From positions 1-46,282 of the forward strand of contig JAPLDY010000092.1 in assembly GCA_026391595.1 (NCBI GenBank): a stretch of DNA of 46,282 nt, read 5' to 3'. Positions 25,339 to 32,901 of the stretch are shown here, in pieces; within the stretch, counting starts at the first letter, position 1; the number at the start of each line of letters is the position of its first letter. This DNA comes from Bacteroidia bacterium (GTDB lineage Bacteria; Bacteroidota; Bacteroidia; Bacteroidales; VadinHA17). Under the pieces are notes generated by a model, which was not told where the DNA came from, did no database searches, and saw only the letters and a list, made by a program, of their open reading frames with translations. The translations under genes and the position numbers were made by a program.

Positions 25339-25780
25339 CGGTCCCCTTTTTCCTTGAGAATAAACGCTTAAATATATTCATTCGTGCCGATGCGATCCGT
25401 TTTTCAGCTTCTTTTTGCTGAAGCTCAAATGGGAAAATCGTCTGCCATACATCGCTCCAGCCTGTAAAACCACCAAGGTTCTTATCGTCAATATAGATGT
25501 CGGCATCAATTTTCCGGCTTACCTGATCGTCCAGAACCTCTTCAGGATAGTTTTTGTTTACCGCATAAAACTCAATTCCGTTTTGCCTGCAGTATTCAAC
25601 AGCTTCCATAAGCTCCTTCCCTGTTCTGAAGGTCCATAGGATCAGCCTTGCTCCCAACTTTTCGAGCTCCTTCATTGTACGGAATGCGAACAGCTTTTCC
25701 TTGCCTATTGCCGGATATGCATGCTCAACGATCGTTCCGTCGAAGTCGATGGCTATCTTTATGCCTGTAATATCAATCAC
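25328..25780 (-). CDS. HAD-superfamily hydrolase, BT0820-like
   Basis: A 150-residue small HAD-fold protein. Motif I is IAIDFDGTIVE near residues 9-19, with the nucleophile Asp and the general acid Asp two residues apart. The middle has LILWTFRTG (motif II Thr) and the end ADIYIDDKNLGG (motif IV DD). There is no large cap domain. The C-terminal 25 residues are basic and rich in Lys/Arg. The substrate is unknown; a phosphatase role is expected from family residues. The start is a GTG at 25780; no ATG is available before motif I. It overlaps the glutaminyl cyclase gene. Confidence 0.82.
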   Translation of the reverse strand: MIDITGIKIAIDFDGTIVEHAYPAIGKEKLFAFRTMKELEKLGARLILWTFRTGKELMEAVEYCRQNGIEFYAVNKNYPEEVLDDQVSRKIDADIYIDDKNLGGFTGWSDVWQTIFPFELQQKEAEKRIASARMNIFKRLFSRKKGTDEE

Positions 25781-25825
25781 TGCCTGAGTGTAATCAGCAC
25801 AAATCTAATAATAAAAAAATAATCT

Positions 25826-25833
25826 TAATTTTG
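25826..25833 (+). promoter_or_regulatory. Bacteroidetes-type -7 element for pssA
   Basis: TAATTTTG matches TAnnTTTG, 23 nt upstream of the pssA ATG. It is the only candidate in the short divergent gap with the HAD gene. Confidence 0.5.
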
Positions 25834-25856
25834 TTCTCTTCCTGAAACTGACTTCA

Positions 25857-26588
25857 ATGAAAAAACATATTCCCAATTTCATCACTTCACTTAATCTGGC
25901 ATCAGGTTTTATTGCTGTAATCTTTGCCTTTAACGGAGATCTGGTTACTGCATCATGGCTCATCCTGGCAGCAATGATATTTGATTTCCTCGACGGACTC
26001 TCCGCCAGGCTCCTGAAAGCATACTCGGAAATCGGCAAGGAGCTCGATTCACTGGCCGATGTAGTAAGCTTTGGCGTCGCACCTGCTGTTATTTTATATC
26101 AGCTTATCACCGGTACACATTACTTTTCAGGACCGGAATTTACGAATGGTCTGGTAATAAAAGCTCTGGCTATTCAGCTTATACCGGTAATTATGCCTGT
26201 CTGTGCTGCTCTTCGACTTGCCAAATTCAATATTGATACAACACAAACCACCTCGTTCAAAGGACTTCCCACTCCCGCAAATGCCCTTGCAGTAGTATCT
26301 GTTATTATTGCAGACCACTATGGCTCAAGCAGCATAATACCCCAGATCACCGGCTCTTTAGGGATATTGATAATATTCACCATTATAATTTCCCTGCTGA
26401 TGGTTACGCGGATCCCTCTCCTTTCACTGAAAACCTCTCATCTGAAATTTAAGGGAAATGAAGGCAGGTACATTCTTTTGGGATTGATTATCCCTGCCCT
26501 GGCAATCTTCGGGTTGGCAGGCGCCATCCTGATAATTCCGCTATATATAATTGTATCGCTTATCACTCCGCTGATTAAATGGAAATAA
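25857..26588 (+). CDS. pssA: CDP-diacylglycerol-serine O-phosphatidyltransferase
   Basis: Makes phosphatidylserine from CDP-diacylglycerol and serine at the inner membrane, the step before Psd. It has 243 residues with six to eight membrane segments. The CDP-alcohol phosphotransferase motif is exact: D-x2-DG-x2-AR-x8-G-x3-D-x3-D within FDFLDGLSARLLKAYSEIG and KELDSLAD (about residues 43-68). The serine enzyme rather than the PgsA or cardiolipin type is supported by the NFITSLNLASGF opening and by psd in the window. The stop lies 30 nt before the convergent cydB stop. Confidence 0.93.
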   Translation: MKKHIPNFITSLNLASGFIAVIFAFNGDLVTASWLILAAMIFDFLDGLSARLLKAYSEIGKELDSLADVVSFGVAPAVILYQLITGTHYFSGPEFTNGLVIKALAIQLIPVIMPVCAALRLAKFNIDTTQTTSFKGLPTPANALAVVSVIIADHYGSSSIIPQITGSLGILIIFTIIISLLMVTRIPLLSLKTSHLKFKGNEGRYILLGLIIPALAIFGLAGAILIIPLYIIVSLITPLIKWK

Positions 26589-26596
26589 ACACGGGA

Positions 26597-26620
26597 TGTA
26601 CCGGTCGCCGTCAGCCGCTA
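26597..26620 (-). repeat. Heptamer array abutting the cydB stop codon
   Basis: Read on the minus strand, the TAG stop is followed by 7-nt units CGGCTGA, CGGCGAC and CGGTACA (plus-strand blocks 26611-26617, 26604-26610, 26597-26603). The core resembles the array after the ABC permease at 11973. Three units only, so weaker than the others. Confidence 0.55.
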
Positions 26621-27745
26621 ATATATATGACCGTCCTCCTTCATCTCATCCGCGGTTATCTTCTTATCGTTTATTGACTTCCATGCATACCAGATGTATA
26701 CAACTACAAACGGGATAATGAATGAGACGTACATCATTGTCTTCAGGGTGAACTTGCTCGATGCCGACTTGCCCAGAGTAAGTGAGCTATTGAGATCGTA
26801 AAGTGAAGGATAGAAGGCTGTATTATTGAATCCGGCAATCAGGAAAAGCGAAAAAACCACGGCTATTGTTCCTGCTCCGGTGAACCAGATCCCATTCCTC
26901 CTGTCTTTGAAGATAGAGGTTCCGATGCCCCACAGTACTGCAACAACACCTGCAAGGAAAAGTATCAGCACAAAAGGCATCTGCAAGAAATTATGCAGGT
27001 ATTTATACTTTTCAAGAATTACTGTCCCGTCGCCGGTTACAGCAAATCCTTTTGATAACAGGACAGAAACAAGGAAGATCAGGAAAAAGGCAAGGAACGC
27101 GATAGAATTGATGATCATCTTTTTTCGTGACATTGCCAATAGATCCTCATCATTAATTGTATTCACTAAATACAACAATCCATTTATCCTGGTCAGGAAA
27201 AGTACTGCAAGTCCCAGTGCAAGGTTCCTTCCGTCAAGCAGAGCTTCAAGTCCGTGGAGCGGAATAGCCCAAATTACATTATTCATGTAATTAAGGCTGA
27301 AATATGAACCGGTGAAAAAGGTAGCCACAGCGGTTCCTATCAGGAATGGTCCGAGTGATCCGTTAAGGTAAAGAAAGATGTCGAAAGTTTTTTTGCCAAG
27401 CACGTTGGCCGGTTTTGACCGGTACTCATAAGCAACTGCCTGAATTACAAAGCTGAAAAGTATGACTATCCATACCCAGTAAGCGCCTCCGAAACTGGTG
27501 GCATAAAACAGGGGGAAAGATGCAAAAAAAGCTCCTCCGAAAGTCACCAGCGTAGTGAATGTGAACTCCCATTTACGTCCCAGAGCATTTATTATCATCG
27601 TCTTCTGGTTGTCGGTACCCGGAAGGGTAAATATCATTGTCTGTCCTCCCTGTACGAACATGAGAAATACCAGCAGACCGGCAAGCAGTGATATGATCAT
27701 CCACCAGTAATGCTGCAAAAAAATATATGAAATCATTGCTGTCAT
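26618..27745 (-). CDS. cydB: Cytochrome bd quinol oxidase subunit II
   Basis: Membrane subunit of cytochrome bd, the high-affinity quinol:O2 oxidoreductase. It has 375 residues with eight or nine hydrophobic helices. The opening SYIFLQHYWWMIISLLAGLLVF and later VWIVILFSFVIQAVAYEYRSK and NGSLGPFLIGTAVATFFTG match the CydB pattern. The start is taken as the ATG at 27745, 10 nt after the cydA stop; the frame continues upstream to 27835, but that part overlaps cydA and is Arg/Lys-rich. It is the last gene of the DUF4492-cydA-cydB set. Confidence 0.94.
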   Translation of the reverse strand: MTAMISYIFLQHYWWMIISLLAGLLVFLMFVQGGQTMIFTLPGTDNQKTMIINALGRKWEFTFTTLVTFGGAFFASFPLFYATSFGGAYWVWIVILFSFVIQAVAYEYRSKPANVLGKKTFDIFLYLNGSLGPFLIGTAVATFFTGSYFSLNYMNNVIWAIPLHGLEALLDGRNLALGLAVLFLTRINGLLYLVNTINDEDLLAMSRKKMIINSIAFLAFFLIFLVSVLLSKGFAVTGDGTVILEKYKYLHNFLQMPFVLILFLAGVVAVLWGIGTSIFKDRRNGIWFTGAGTIAVVFSLFLIAGFNNTAFYPSLYDLNSSLTLGKSASSKFTLKTMMYVSFIIPFVVVYIWYAWKSINDKKITADEMKEDGHIY

Positions 27746-27755
27746 AGTTTTCCTC

Positions 27756-29321
27756 TTAGTGTTTTGGTCCGGTTTTGATCTGCTTAACCATGATTGACAC
27801 TTCGGCCGCCAGGAGTGCAGTAAAGAGCACCGCAAAAAGGATAAAAGTTGTCATTACCGAGCCTGTACTTAAATGTGAGACTGCCACTGAAATCGGCATG
27901 AGATCCTGGATGATCCAGGGCTGACGGCCCATTTCTGCAACTATCCAGCCTGCCTCGCTGCAGATATAGACAAGCGGGATGGAAAAGAGCGCAATCCACA
28001 GGAACCACCTGTTTTTCTCAAGGGTGCCCCTGTAGAGCATTATAATGGTCAGGATACAGACAAGGATGAAAAAGAAGCCAAGCATAACCATCAGGCGGAA
28101 GGAATAAAACGTCACCGGTACATTTGGAATGGCATCTTCGGGCGATTTAAGGAAAGCATATCCGAAATACCTGAAAGATTCCCCGATAAAATCCTTATCA
28201 CCAAAATATTCATTTTTGATGATGGAAGCTGTCTCCTTGTCATTCAGTAATTTAGCTCGCTTGTAATCGTCCAGGACCTCTTTAGCATACTTGCCTCTCT
28301 GCATCATCTCGGGGATAGGCAATATCTTCCTGTTGGTATCTCCGACATGGATAAGGTCTTTAATACCCGGCACAAATACATCCCTGCTGCCTCCCGTCAT
28401 TATTGAAAGAAGACCCGGGATCTCAATCTTCATAACAGTATTTATTACCTCCTTCTCCTGCAGTATTTTTTCATCAGATTTTTTCAGGACCCCGAAGGCA
28501 ACAAGTCCGGCATCCTTTGAACCATTATACAAAGCTTCCATAGCTGCAAATTTCATCGGCTGCACCTTCGACAGTGTTCTTGCCGACATATCACCGGTAA
28601 AAGCGACCATTAATGAAGATATCAGACCGAAAATTGCAGAAATAAGGATGCTCCGCCTTGTAAGCCATTCTTCCCTTTTTTTCAGCATAAACCATGCACT
28701 CACACCCATAACGAATACCGATGCAAGAAGGAATCCGGAGAAAACAGTATGCAGGAACTTATCGACAGCAACCGGGTTAAAAAGTACAGCCCAGAAATCA
28801 ACCATTTCATTGCGGGCAGTATCCGGATTGAATATCATCCCTACCGGATTTTGCATCCAGGCATTGGCCACCAGTATCCATAATGCCGAAAGGCTTGCAC
28901 CAACAGCTACCAGCCACGTGGAAGCAAGGTGGAATTTTTTGCTCACTTTGTTCCAACCGAAGAACATAACCGCTACAAATGTCGATTCAAGGAAAAATGC
29001 AAGAATGCCTTCAATTGCAAGGGGTGCGCCGAATATATCTCCGACAAACCATGAATAATTTGACCAGTTGGTGCCGAACTCAAATTCAAGGATGATACCT
29101 GTCGCAACCCCTATTGCAAAATTGATCCCAAAAAGTGTCATCCAGAACCGGGTCATGCGCTTCCATTCTTCTTTGCCGGTTTTAACATATATTGTTTCCA
29201 TCATGGCAACAATAAACGACAATCCCAGGGTCAGAGGGACAAACAGCCAATGGTAAATTGCCGTCAGTGCAAACTGGGCCCTCGACCAGTCAACAAGCGA
29301 TAAATCGACATTTTCAATCAT
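27756..29321 (-). CDS. cydA: Cytochrome bd quinol oxidase subunit I
   Basis: Heme-bearing catalytic subunit of cytochrome bd. It has 521 residues, close to E. coli CydA. The N-terminus has SRAQFALTAIYHWLFVPLTLG with the heme b595 His, then GTNWSNYSWFVGDIFGAPLAIEGI and FFLEST. A heme b558 His is in DKFLHTVFSGF, and the conserved GRQPW appears near residue 455. The region between helices 6 and 7 holds the quinol-binding Q-loop. It works with CydB, and with DUF4492 just upstream (8-nt overlap). Expected role: oxygen removal and microaerobic respiration. Confidence 0.96.
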   Translation of the reverse strand: MIENVDLSLVDWSRAQFALTAIYHWLFVPLTLGLSFIVAMMETIYVKTGKEEWKRMTRFWMTLFGINFAIGVATGIILEFEFGTNWSNYSWFVGDIFGAPLAIEGILAFFLESTFVAVMFFGWNKVSKKFHLASTWLVAVGASLSALWILVANAWMQNPVGMIFNPDTARNEMVDFWAVLFNPVAVDKFLHTVFSGFLLASVFVMGVSAWFMLKKREEWLTRRSILISAIFGLISSLMVAFTGDMSARTLSKVQPMKFAAMEALYNGSKDAGLVAFGVLKKSDEKILQEKEVINTVMKIEIPGLLSIMTGGSRDVFVPGIKDLIHVGDTNRKILPIPEMMQRGKYAKEVLDDYKRAKLLNDKETASIIKNEYFGDKDFIGESFRYFGYAFLKSPEDAIPNVPVTFYSFRLMVMLGFFFILVCILTIIMLYRGTLEKNRWFLWIALFSIPLVYICSEAGWIVAEMGRQPWIIQDLMPISVAVSHLSTGSVMTTFILFAVLFTALLAAEVSIMVKQIKTGPKH

Positions 29322-29565
29322 CAGCGACCGGGGTATTAGTTAATTGTTCAAGAACATATTCACTTCTCTTTGAATCATTGTTAAAATTCTTTTTGAGGAA
29401 ATCGGGAAAAAAGAAAACCCTGAGGACTGCAAATATTATAAATAGCTTGATGATTATAATAATCCAGACATTTCTTCCCCATGAAGACATGGTTCTGAAT
29501 CCGTTATAATAGAAACGGAATACTCTTGCTGCAAACAATGAAGATTTTCTCTGCTCTCCTTCCAT
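29314..29565 (-). CDS. DUF4492 small membrane protein, cydA-coupled
   Basis: An 83-residue protein with one strong membrane helix (about residues 33-54: VWIIIIIKLFIIFAVLRVFFF). The preceding FRFYYNGFRTMSSWGRN and following PDFLKKNF match DUF4492, a family typically found just upstream of cydAB. The stop overlaps the cydA start by 8 nt, so translation is coupled. Its size and placement recall the small CydX-type subunits of other cytochrome bd oxidases, but sequence similarity to CydX is not evident. Function unproven; an assembly or stability factor is the best guess. The exact start is uncertain, as the first ~15 residues are poorly conserved. Confidence 0.85.
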   Translation of the reverse strand: MEGEQRKSSLFAARVFRFYYNGFRTMSSWGRNVWIIIIIKLFIIFAVLRVFFFPDFLKKNFNNDSKRSEYVLEQLTNTPVADD

Positions 29566-29589
29566 TAGGGTAATTAATCAAGGATGAGG

Positions 29590-30783
29590 TTACTTCCCCT
29601 GCTTTTTTTCATTCTTTTTTGCTTCTGCCATAATATCTTCCTCATTTGTAATCCCGGCGGAATCACTTTTGTCTCCGGGGGATAATCCTGAGGTTATTTT
29701 CTGGACTGGCTTGAAGTTATAAAAGAACTCTCTGGCAAATACCCTTAACACTGTATAAGCCGGAATTCCAAGGATCATACCGGGAACACCAGCGGCGGTA
29801 CCTGAGGCAAGCACGACGATAAAGATCTCCAGGGGATGTGCCTTTACACTGTTTGAGAAAATAACCGGCTGAAATACGATATTATCGATCAGGTGAACTA
29901 TTGCCTCAACAATAATCATGTAAAAAATAAGCGGAATCACCAGCGTTGAGAAATCCTGGTTTATATGAGAAGCAACGCCCATTATTATTGCAATGAATAA
30001 TCCGATCCATGGCCCCACATAGGGAATGACATTGAGAACACCAAGTATAAGTCCCATTACCAGAGCCTGGTGAAAGTCAATGCCAACTACCGTCATCCCT
30101 ATATCAACCAGGATCATAATGCAGGTGCATTGTATCATTACTCCTATAAAATATCTGGTAAGAAGATTCTTTATCGAATAAAGAGCGCGGGAAAAATTAT
30201 CGGTATATTTATCCGGCACCCACATCAGTATTGATTCAAAGAAAAGATGCTGATCCTTGAGGAAGAAAAATGTAATGAATGAAATTGAAAATATTGCGAT
30301 CAGAATACTGCCAAAAGTCCCAAGTACGGAACCCATGAAATTCTGGATCATAGTGATACTGAGGACCTCCGATACCTTACGATTAAAATAATCCCTCAGC
30401 GATAACTCATCGGTTAAATCCTTGTTCAGGGATTTAATTACATTCTCTATCCGGTCCAGCGGTTGTTGTATAAGCTGTACAATCTTATCACTGTCAATAG
30501 TTGAAAAGTCATTGATCTGCTTGGTGATAAGCGGAACAAAAACAACAAAAAAGAGGACAATGAAGCCCCAGATGATCAATAATGTCATAAGCGCGGCCAT
30601 AGCCCTCGGAAATTTCCATTGCCTGATCCTTAGCTTACATAAAAAATCCACCAGCGGACGCCCCATTATTGAAAGGACACCTGAAACAAGAATATAAACC
30701 ACAATGCTGCGGAAAAACCACACTATGGCAATTAACAGGATAATCCCAAAGAAAATAAGGATGCTTCTCCACGTCACTTTCAT
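29590..30783 (-). CDS. AI-2E family transporter
   Basis: A 397-residue inner-membrane protein of the AI-2E/YdiK/PerM family (PF01594). It has two helices at the N-terminus (TWRSILIFFGIILLIAIVWFF, VVYILVSGVLSIMGRPLVDFL), one more, a long soluble stretch (about residues 90-145), and a C-terminal helix cluster containing GLILGVLNVIPYVGPWIG and DNIVFQPVIFSNSVKAHPLEIFIVVL, which are family signatures. Members have been linked to autoinducer-2 export, Na+/H+ antiport and other tasks, so no substrate is assigned. The C-terminal tail is charged (KKNEKKQGK). It lies 24 nt upstream of DUF4492 and may be cotranscribed with cydAB. Confidence 0.9.
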   Translation of the reverse strand: MKVTWRSILIFFGIILLIAIVWFFRSIVVYILVSGVLSIMGRPLVDFLCKLRIRQWKFPRAMAALMTLLIIWGFIVLFFVVFVPLITKQINDFSTIDSDKIVQLIQQPLDRIENVIKSLNKDLTDELSLRDYFNRKVSEVLSITMIQNFMGSVLGTFGSILIAIFSISFITFFFLKDQHLFFESILMWVPDKYTDNFSRALYSIKNLLTRYFIGVMIQCTCIMILVDIGMTVVGIDFHQALVMGLILGVLNVIPYVGPWIGLFIAIIMGVASHINQDFSTLVIPLIFYMIIVEAIVHLIDNIVFQPVIFSNSVKAHPLEIFIVVLASGTAAGVPGMILGIPAYTVLRVFAREFFYNFKPVQKITSGLSPGDKSDSAGITNEEDIMAEAKKNEKKQGK

Positions 30784-30802
30784 ATACTGAGCTTCATTAA
30801 TA

Positions 30803-30810
30803 CAAACCTA
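30803..30810 (-). promoter_or_regulatory. Bacteroidetes-type -7 element for the AI-2E/cyd cluster
   Basis: Minus strand TAGGTTTG, matching TAnnTTTG, 19 nt upstream of the AI-2E ATG at 30783. Confidence 0.45.
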
Positions 30811-30900
30811 GCTAGATTTTTTGGAATTACATTAATACCCAAAGTGCTACTCAGTGCATGTTTGGTTTGCAGTTCTTCCCATCCTTTCATACGTACTCAT

Positions 30901-30959
30901 CCCCCAAGCCCTCCCGCTGAAGCGGGACAGGCTCTTCTCTGGTAAACCAAAGAAGGGGG
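30901..30959 (+). repeat. CCCCC...GGGGG intergenic palindrome element, copy 1
   Basis: CCCCC (30901-30905), inner stem TCCCGCT (30912-30918) / AGCGGGA (30921-30927), then CAGGCTCTTC and GGGGG (30955-30959). It occupies the gap between the AI-2E gene and hsp20 together with an inverted copy at 30986. Confidence 0.75.
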
Positions 30960-30985
30960 TTTAACGCATTATAAAACAAGCACTT

Positions 30986-31044
30986 CCCCCTCTTTGCTTC
31001 AGCAGAGAGAGCCTCTCCCGACTCGGCGGGAGGGATGCAGGGGG
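30986..31044 (-). repeat. CCCCC...GGGGG intergenic palindrome element, copy 2 (inverted)
   Basis: Same layout in the opposite orientation: outer CCCCC (30986-30990) / GGGGG (31040-31044), inner stem CTCCCG (31015-31020) / CGGGAG (31027-31032). Read on the minus strand, the inner stem is followed by AGGCTCTC as in copy 1. Confidence 0.75.
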
Positions 31045-31065
31045 TGAGTGTATGAAATATTTTCC

Positions 31066-31078
31066 TGTCATATTGTCT
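31066..31078. promoter_or_regulatory. Distal TGNCA-N3-TGNCA-like element of hsp20
   Basis: TGTCA-TAT-TGTCT (last base deviates). The centre is near -77 from the predicted start. The block CCTGTCATATTGTC here matches CCTGCCAAATTGTC upstream of grpE at 12 of 14 positions. Confidence 0.45.
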
Positions 31079-31097
31079 GCTTATTATTTATATTTTA

Positions 31098-31110
31098 TGC
31101 CATTATGACA
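31098..31110. promoter_or_regulatory. Proximal TGNCA-N3-TGNCA element of hsp20
   Basis: TGCCA-TTA-TGACA. It ends 13 nt before the promoter GG, the same distance as upstream of grpE, and lies 32 nt (about three helical turns) from the distal copy. Confidence 0.55.
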
Positions 31111-31121
31111 TATATATTGTT

Positions 31122-31138
31122 TTGGAACGGAACTTGAA
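31122..31138 (+). promoter_or_regulatory. Sigma-54-like (-24/-12) promoter of hsp20
   Basis: TTGGAACGGAACTTGAA against the consensus TTGGCACGnnnnTTGCW: GG (31124-31125) and GA (31136-31137, usually GC) with exactly 10 nt between. Two mismatches, one in each box. Predicted transcript start near 31149. No TAnnTTTG element is seen nearby. Confidence 0.6.
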
Positions 31139-31196
31139 AATAGAGAGATACAAACACAAACAAAGTGTATAACTTAAAATAATGGAGGACAAAACT

Positions 31197-31619
31197 ATGT
31201 TACCAAAAATTACCAGAAGAAATTACAATCCGTTCCTGTCAAACCTGTTTGATGACGATTTTTTTCCTGTACTTACCAACAGGACCAGTTCAATGCCGGC
31301 TGTGAACATTAAGGAGAATGAAAAGAATTTCACCCTTGATCTTGCAATTCCGGGGATAGACAAGAAAGATCTGAAGATCGACATCAATGAAGATGTTCTT
31401 ACGATCTCGTCAGAGACCAAGAATGAAACCGAAGATAACATCGACGGTTACAAGAGAAAAGAATTCAGTTATTCATCTTTCTGCAGGAGCTTCTATCTTC
31501 CTGAAAACGTAAATAAGGAAAAGATCGCTGCATCCTATAAAGATGGGATACTGTCGGTAGAGCTTCCAAAACAGGAAGAAGAAAAAAGCAAGATTTCCAA
31601 GCAGATCAAGATTTCGTAA
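31197..31619 (+). CDS. Small heat-shock protein Hsp20 (alpha-crystallin family)
   Basis: ATP-independent holdase that keeps unfolding proteins soluble for DnaK/DnaJ/GrpE. It has 140 residues. A short N-terminal arm (NPFLSNLFDDDFFPV) is followed by the alpha-crystallin domain (about 35-130: VNIKENEKNFTLDLAIPGIDKKDLKIDI, FCRSFYLPENVN, and the closing AxYKDGILSVELPK) and a short tail. The start is the ATG at 31197, because a strong GGAGG (31184-31188) lies 8 nt before it; a clear Shine-Dalgarno is unusual in this phylum. An in-frame ATG at 31182 overlaps that site. It is expressed from a sigma-54-like promoter and followed by a bidirectional terminator shared with the flavodiiron gene. Confidence 0.93.
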   Translation: MLPKITRRNYNPFLSNLFDDDFFPVLTNRTSSMPAVNIKENEKNFTLDLAIPGIDKKDLKIDINEDVLTISSETKNETEDNIDGYKRKEFSYSSFCRSFYLPENVNKEKIAASYKDGILSVELPKQEEEKSKISKQIKIS

Positions 31620-31636
31620 GAAATCAGAATTAAAGA

Positions 31637-31667
31637 AAAGGTGTCTCAAAAGGACACCTTTATTTTT
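31637..31667. terminator. Bidirectional rho-independent terminator, hsp20 / flavodiiron gene
   Basis: AAAGGTGTC (31637-31645), 7-nt loop, GACACCTTT (31653-31661): a perfect 9-bp stem, followed by ATTTTT on the plus side and a T-rich stretch on the minus side. It serves both convergent genes and touches the stop of the flavodiiron gene. Confidence 0.85.
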
Positions 31668-32889
31668 GTGCACACTCTTCTTCAAACATCCGTGCAAATT
31701 TTCTTCCGTATTCCTTCAGTTCCTTTTCCTTGTCACCTCCCGGAAGGAATTTGAATGCTGCAGACTCTTCAAATATCTTCAGCTTAAGGTTCCTGAATGT
31801 CTCTAACATGATCTTTGGAGCTTCACCGCTCCAGCCGTATGAGCCGAAAGTACCTGCAAGTTTGCCTTTGTCCCTCAACGGGTTAATTATGGCAAACAGC
31901 TTATAAACCGGCAGAAGTGTATTTTGATTTATTGTGGGCGATCCTGCCAGCAGAGCGTCGGATACGGTCATATATGCATCAAGGGCTCCAAGGTCAATGT
32001 GTTCAATATCAACCAAATCCATCGTAAAATCGGACACCTCTTTTATCCCTTCTGCTATGATTTCTGCTGCCATTTTTGTATATCCGTAGGCCGAAACATA
32101 AGCTATAAGAATATGCCTTCTTGCTTTTACCTGTGTCAGGTCAAGGTACTCATTTGCATATTCCAGGGAAAGGTCGATGATAGTGTTACGGTTAGCTCCA
32201 AGTACAGGTCCGTGGCCGGGACATATGTACCTGGTATCAAGAGGCTTAATCCTTTCAATTGCTTTTATCATAAACCTGCTGTAAGGCTTGAGGATCACAT
32301 CAAAATAGTATCTGAATGCCTTCAGGTAATCATCAGTAAGATCATCCTTCATCTCATAGCTGCAAAAATGAGCTCCGAAGGAATCACATGTGAACAGGAT
32401 CCTGTCTTGCTCAAGCCATGTATAGATGGAATCTGGCCAGTGAAGGTTTGGAGCTGAAATAAACCTGAGTTTCTTGTTTCCAAGGTCAAGAACATCTCCA
32501 TCCTTTACGGTCATCGACCTGAAAGGAATATTCAGCATATCCTCAAGGTACCGGATGGCGTTACCGCTTCCGACAACCGTAGCCGAAGGAGCAATTTCCA
32601 GCAGTTGTTTAAGGCTCCCTGAATGGTCAGGTTCAGTATGGTCGAGGATAATATAACTGATCTCCGAAGGATTGGTCACTTCCTTCAACTTCTTTAAATA
32701 GGTATCGAAAAATCTTCCTTTTGCAACTTCAATGAGAGCCTTCTTTTCAGCGTTGATAAAATATGAATTGTAGGTCGTGCCAAAATCTGTGGTCATTACA
32801 ATATCAAATGTCCTGATATCATAATCGAGGATACCTATCCATTTTACATCACCGGTAATATCAATTATCCTGTCGTCTGTATTCTTCAT
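31660..32889 (-). CDS. Flavodiiron protein (FprA family, O2/NO reductase)
   Basis: Cytoplasmic enzyme that reduces O2 to water or NO to N2O, protecting anaerobes. It has 409 residues. The N-terminal metallo-beta-lactamase-like domain carries the di-iron ligands in HTEPDHSGS (near 83-91), then a His in APNLHWPDS, an Asp in FTCDSFGAH and a final His in CPGHGP. The C-terminal flavodoxin domain (about 255-400) begins with HILIAYVSAYGYTKMAAE, the FMN phosphate loop. No rubredoxin or NADH-oxidase extension is fused, so a separate electron donor is needed. It starts 12 nt after psd and probably belongs to the rsfS-ftsH-cdsA-psd transcript. Confidence 0.95.
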   Translation of the reverse strand: MKNTDDRIIDITGDVKWIGILDYDIRTFDIVMTTDFGTTYNSYFINAEKKALIEVAKGRFFDTYLKKLKEVTNPSEISYIILDHTEPDHSGSLKQLLEIAPSATVVGSGNAIRYLEDMLNIPFRSMTVKDGDVLDLGNKKLRFISAPNLHWPDSIYTWLEQDRILFTCDSFGAHFCSYEMKDDLTDDYLKAFRYYFDVILKPYSRFMIKAIERIKPLDTRYICPGHGPVLGANRNTIIDLSLEYANEYLDLTQVKARRHILIAYVSAYGYTKMAAEIIAEGIKEVSDFTMDLVDIEHIDLGALDAYMTVSDALLAGSPTINQNTLLPVYKLFAIINPLRDKGKLAGTFGSYGWSGEAPKIMLETFRNLKLKIFEESAAFKFLPGGDKEKELKEYGRKFARMFEEECAQK

Positions 32890-32901
32890 TTCAAAATGTT
32901 T

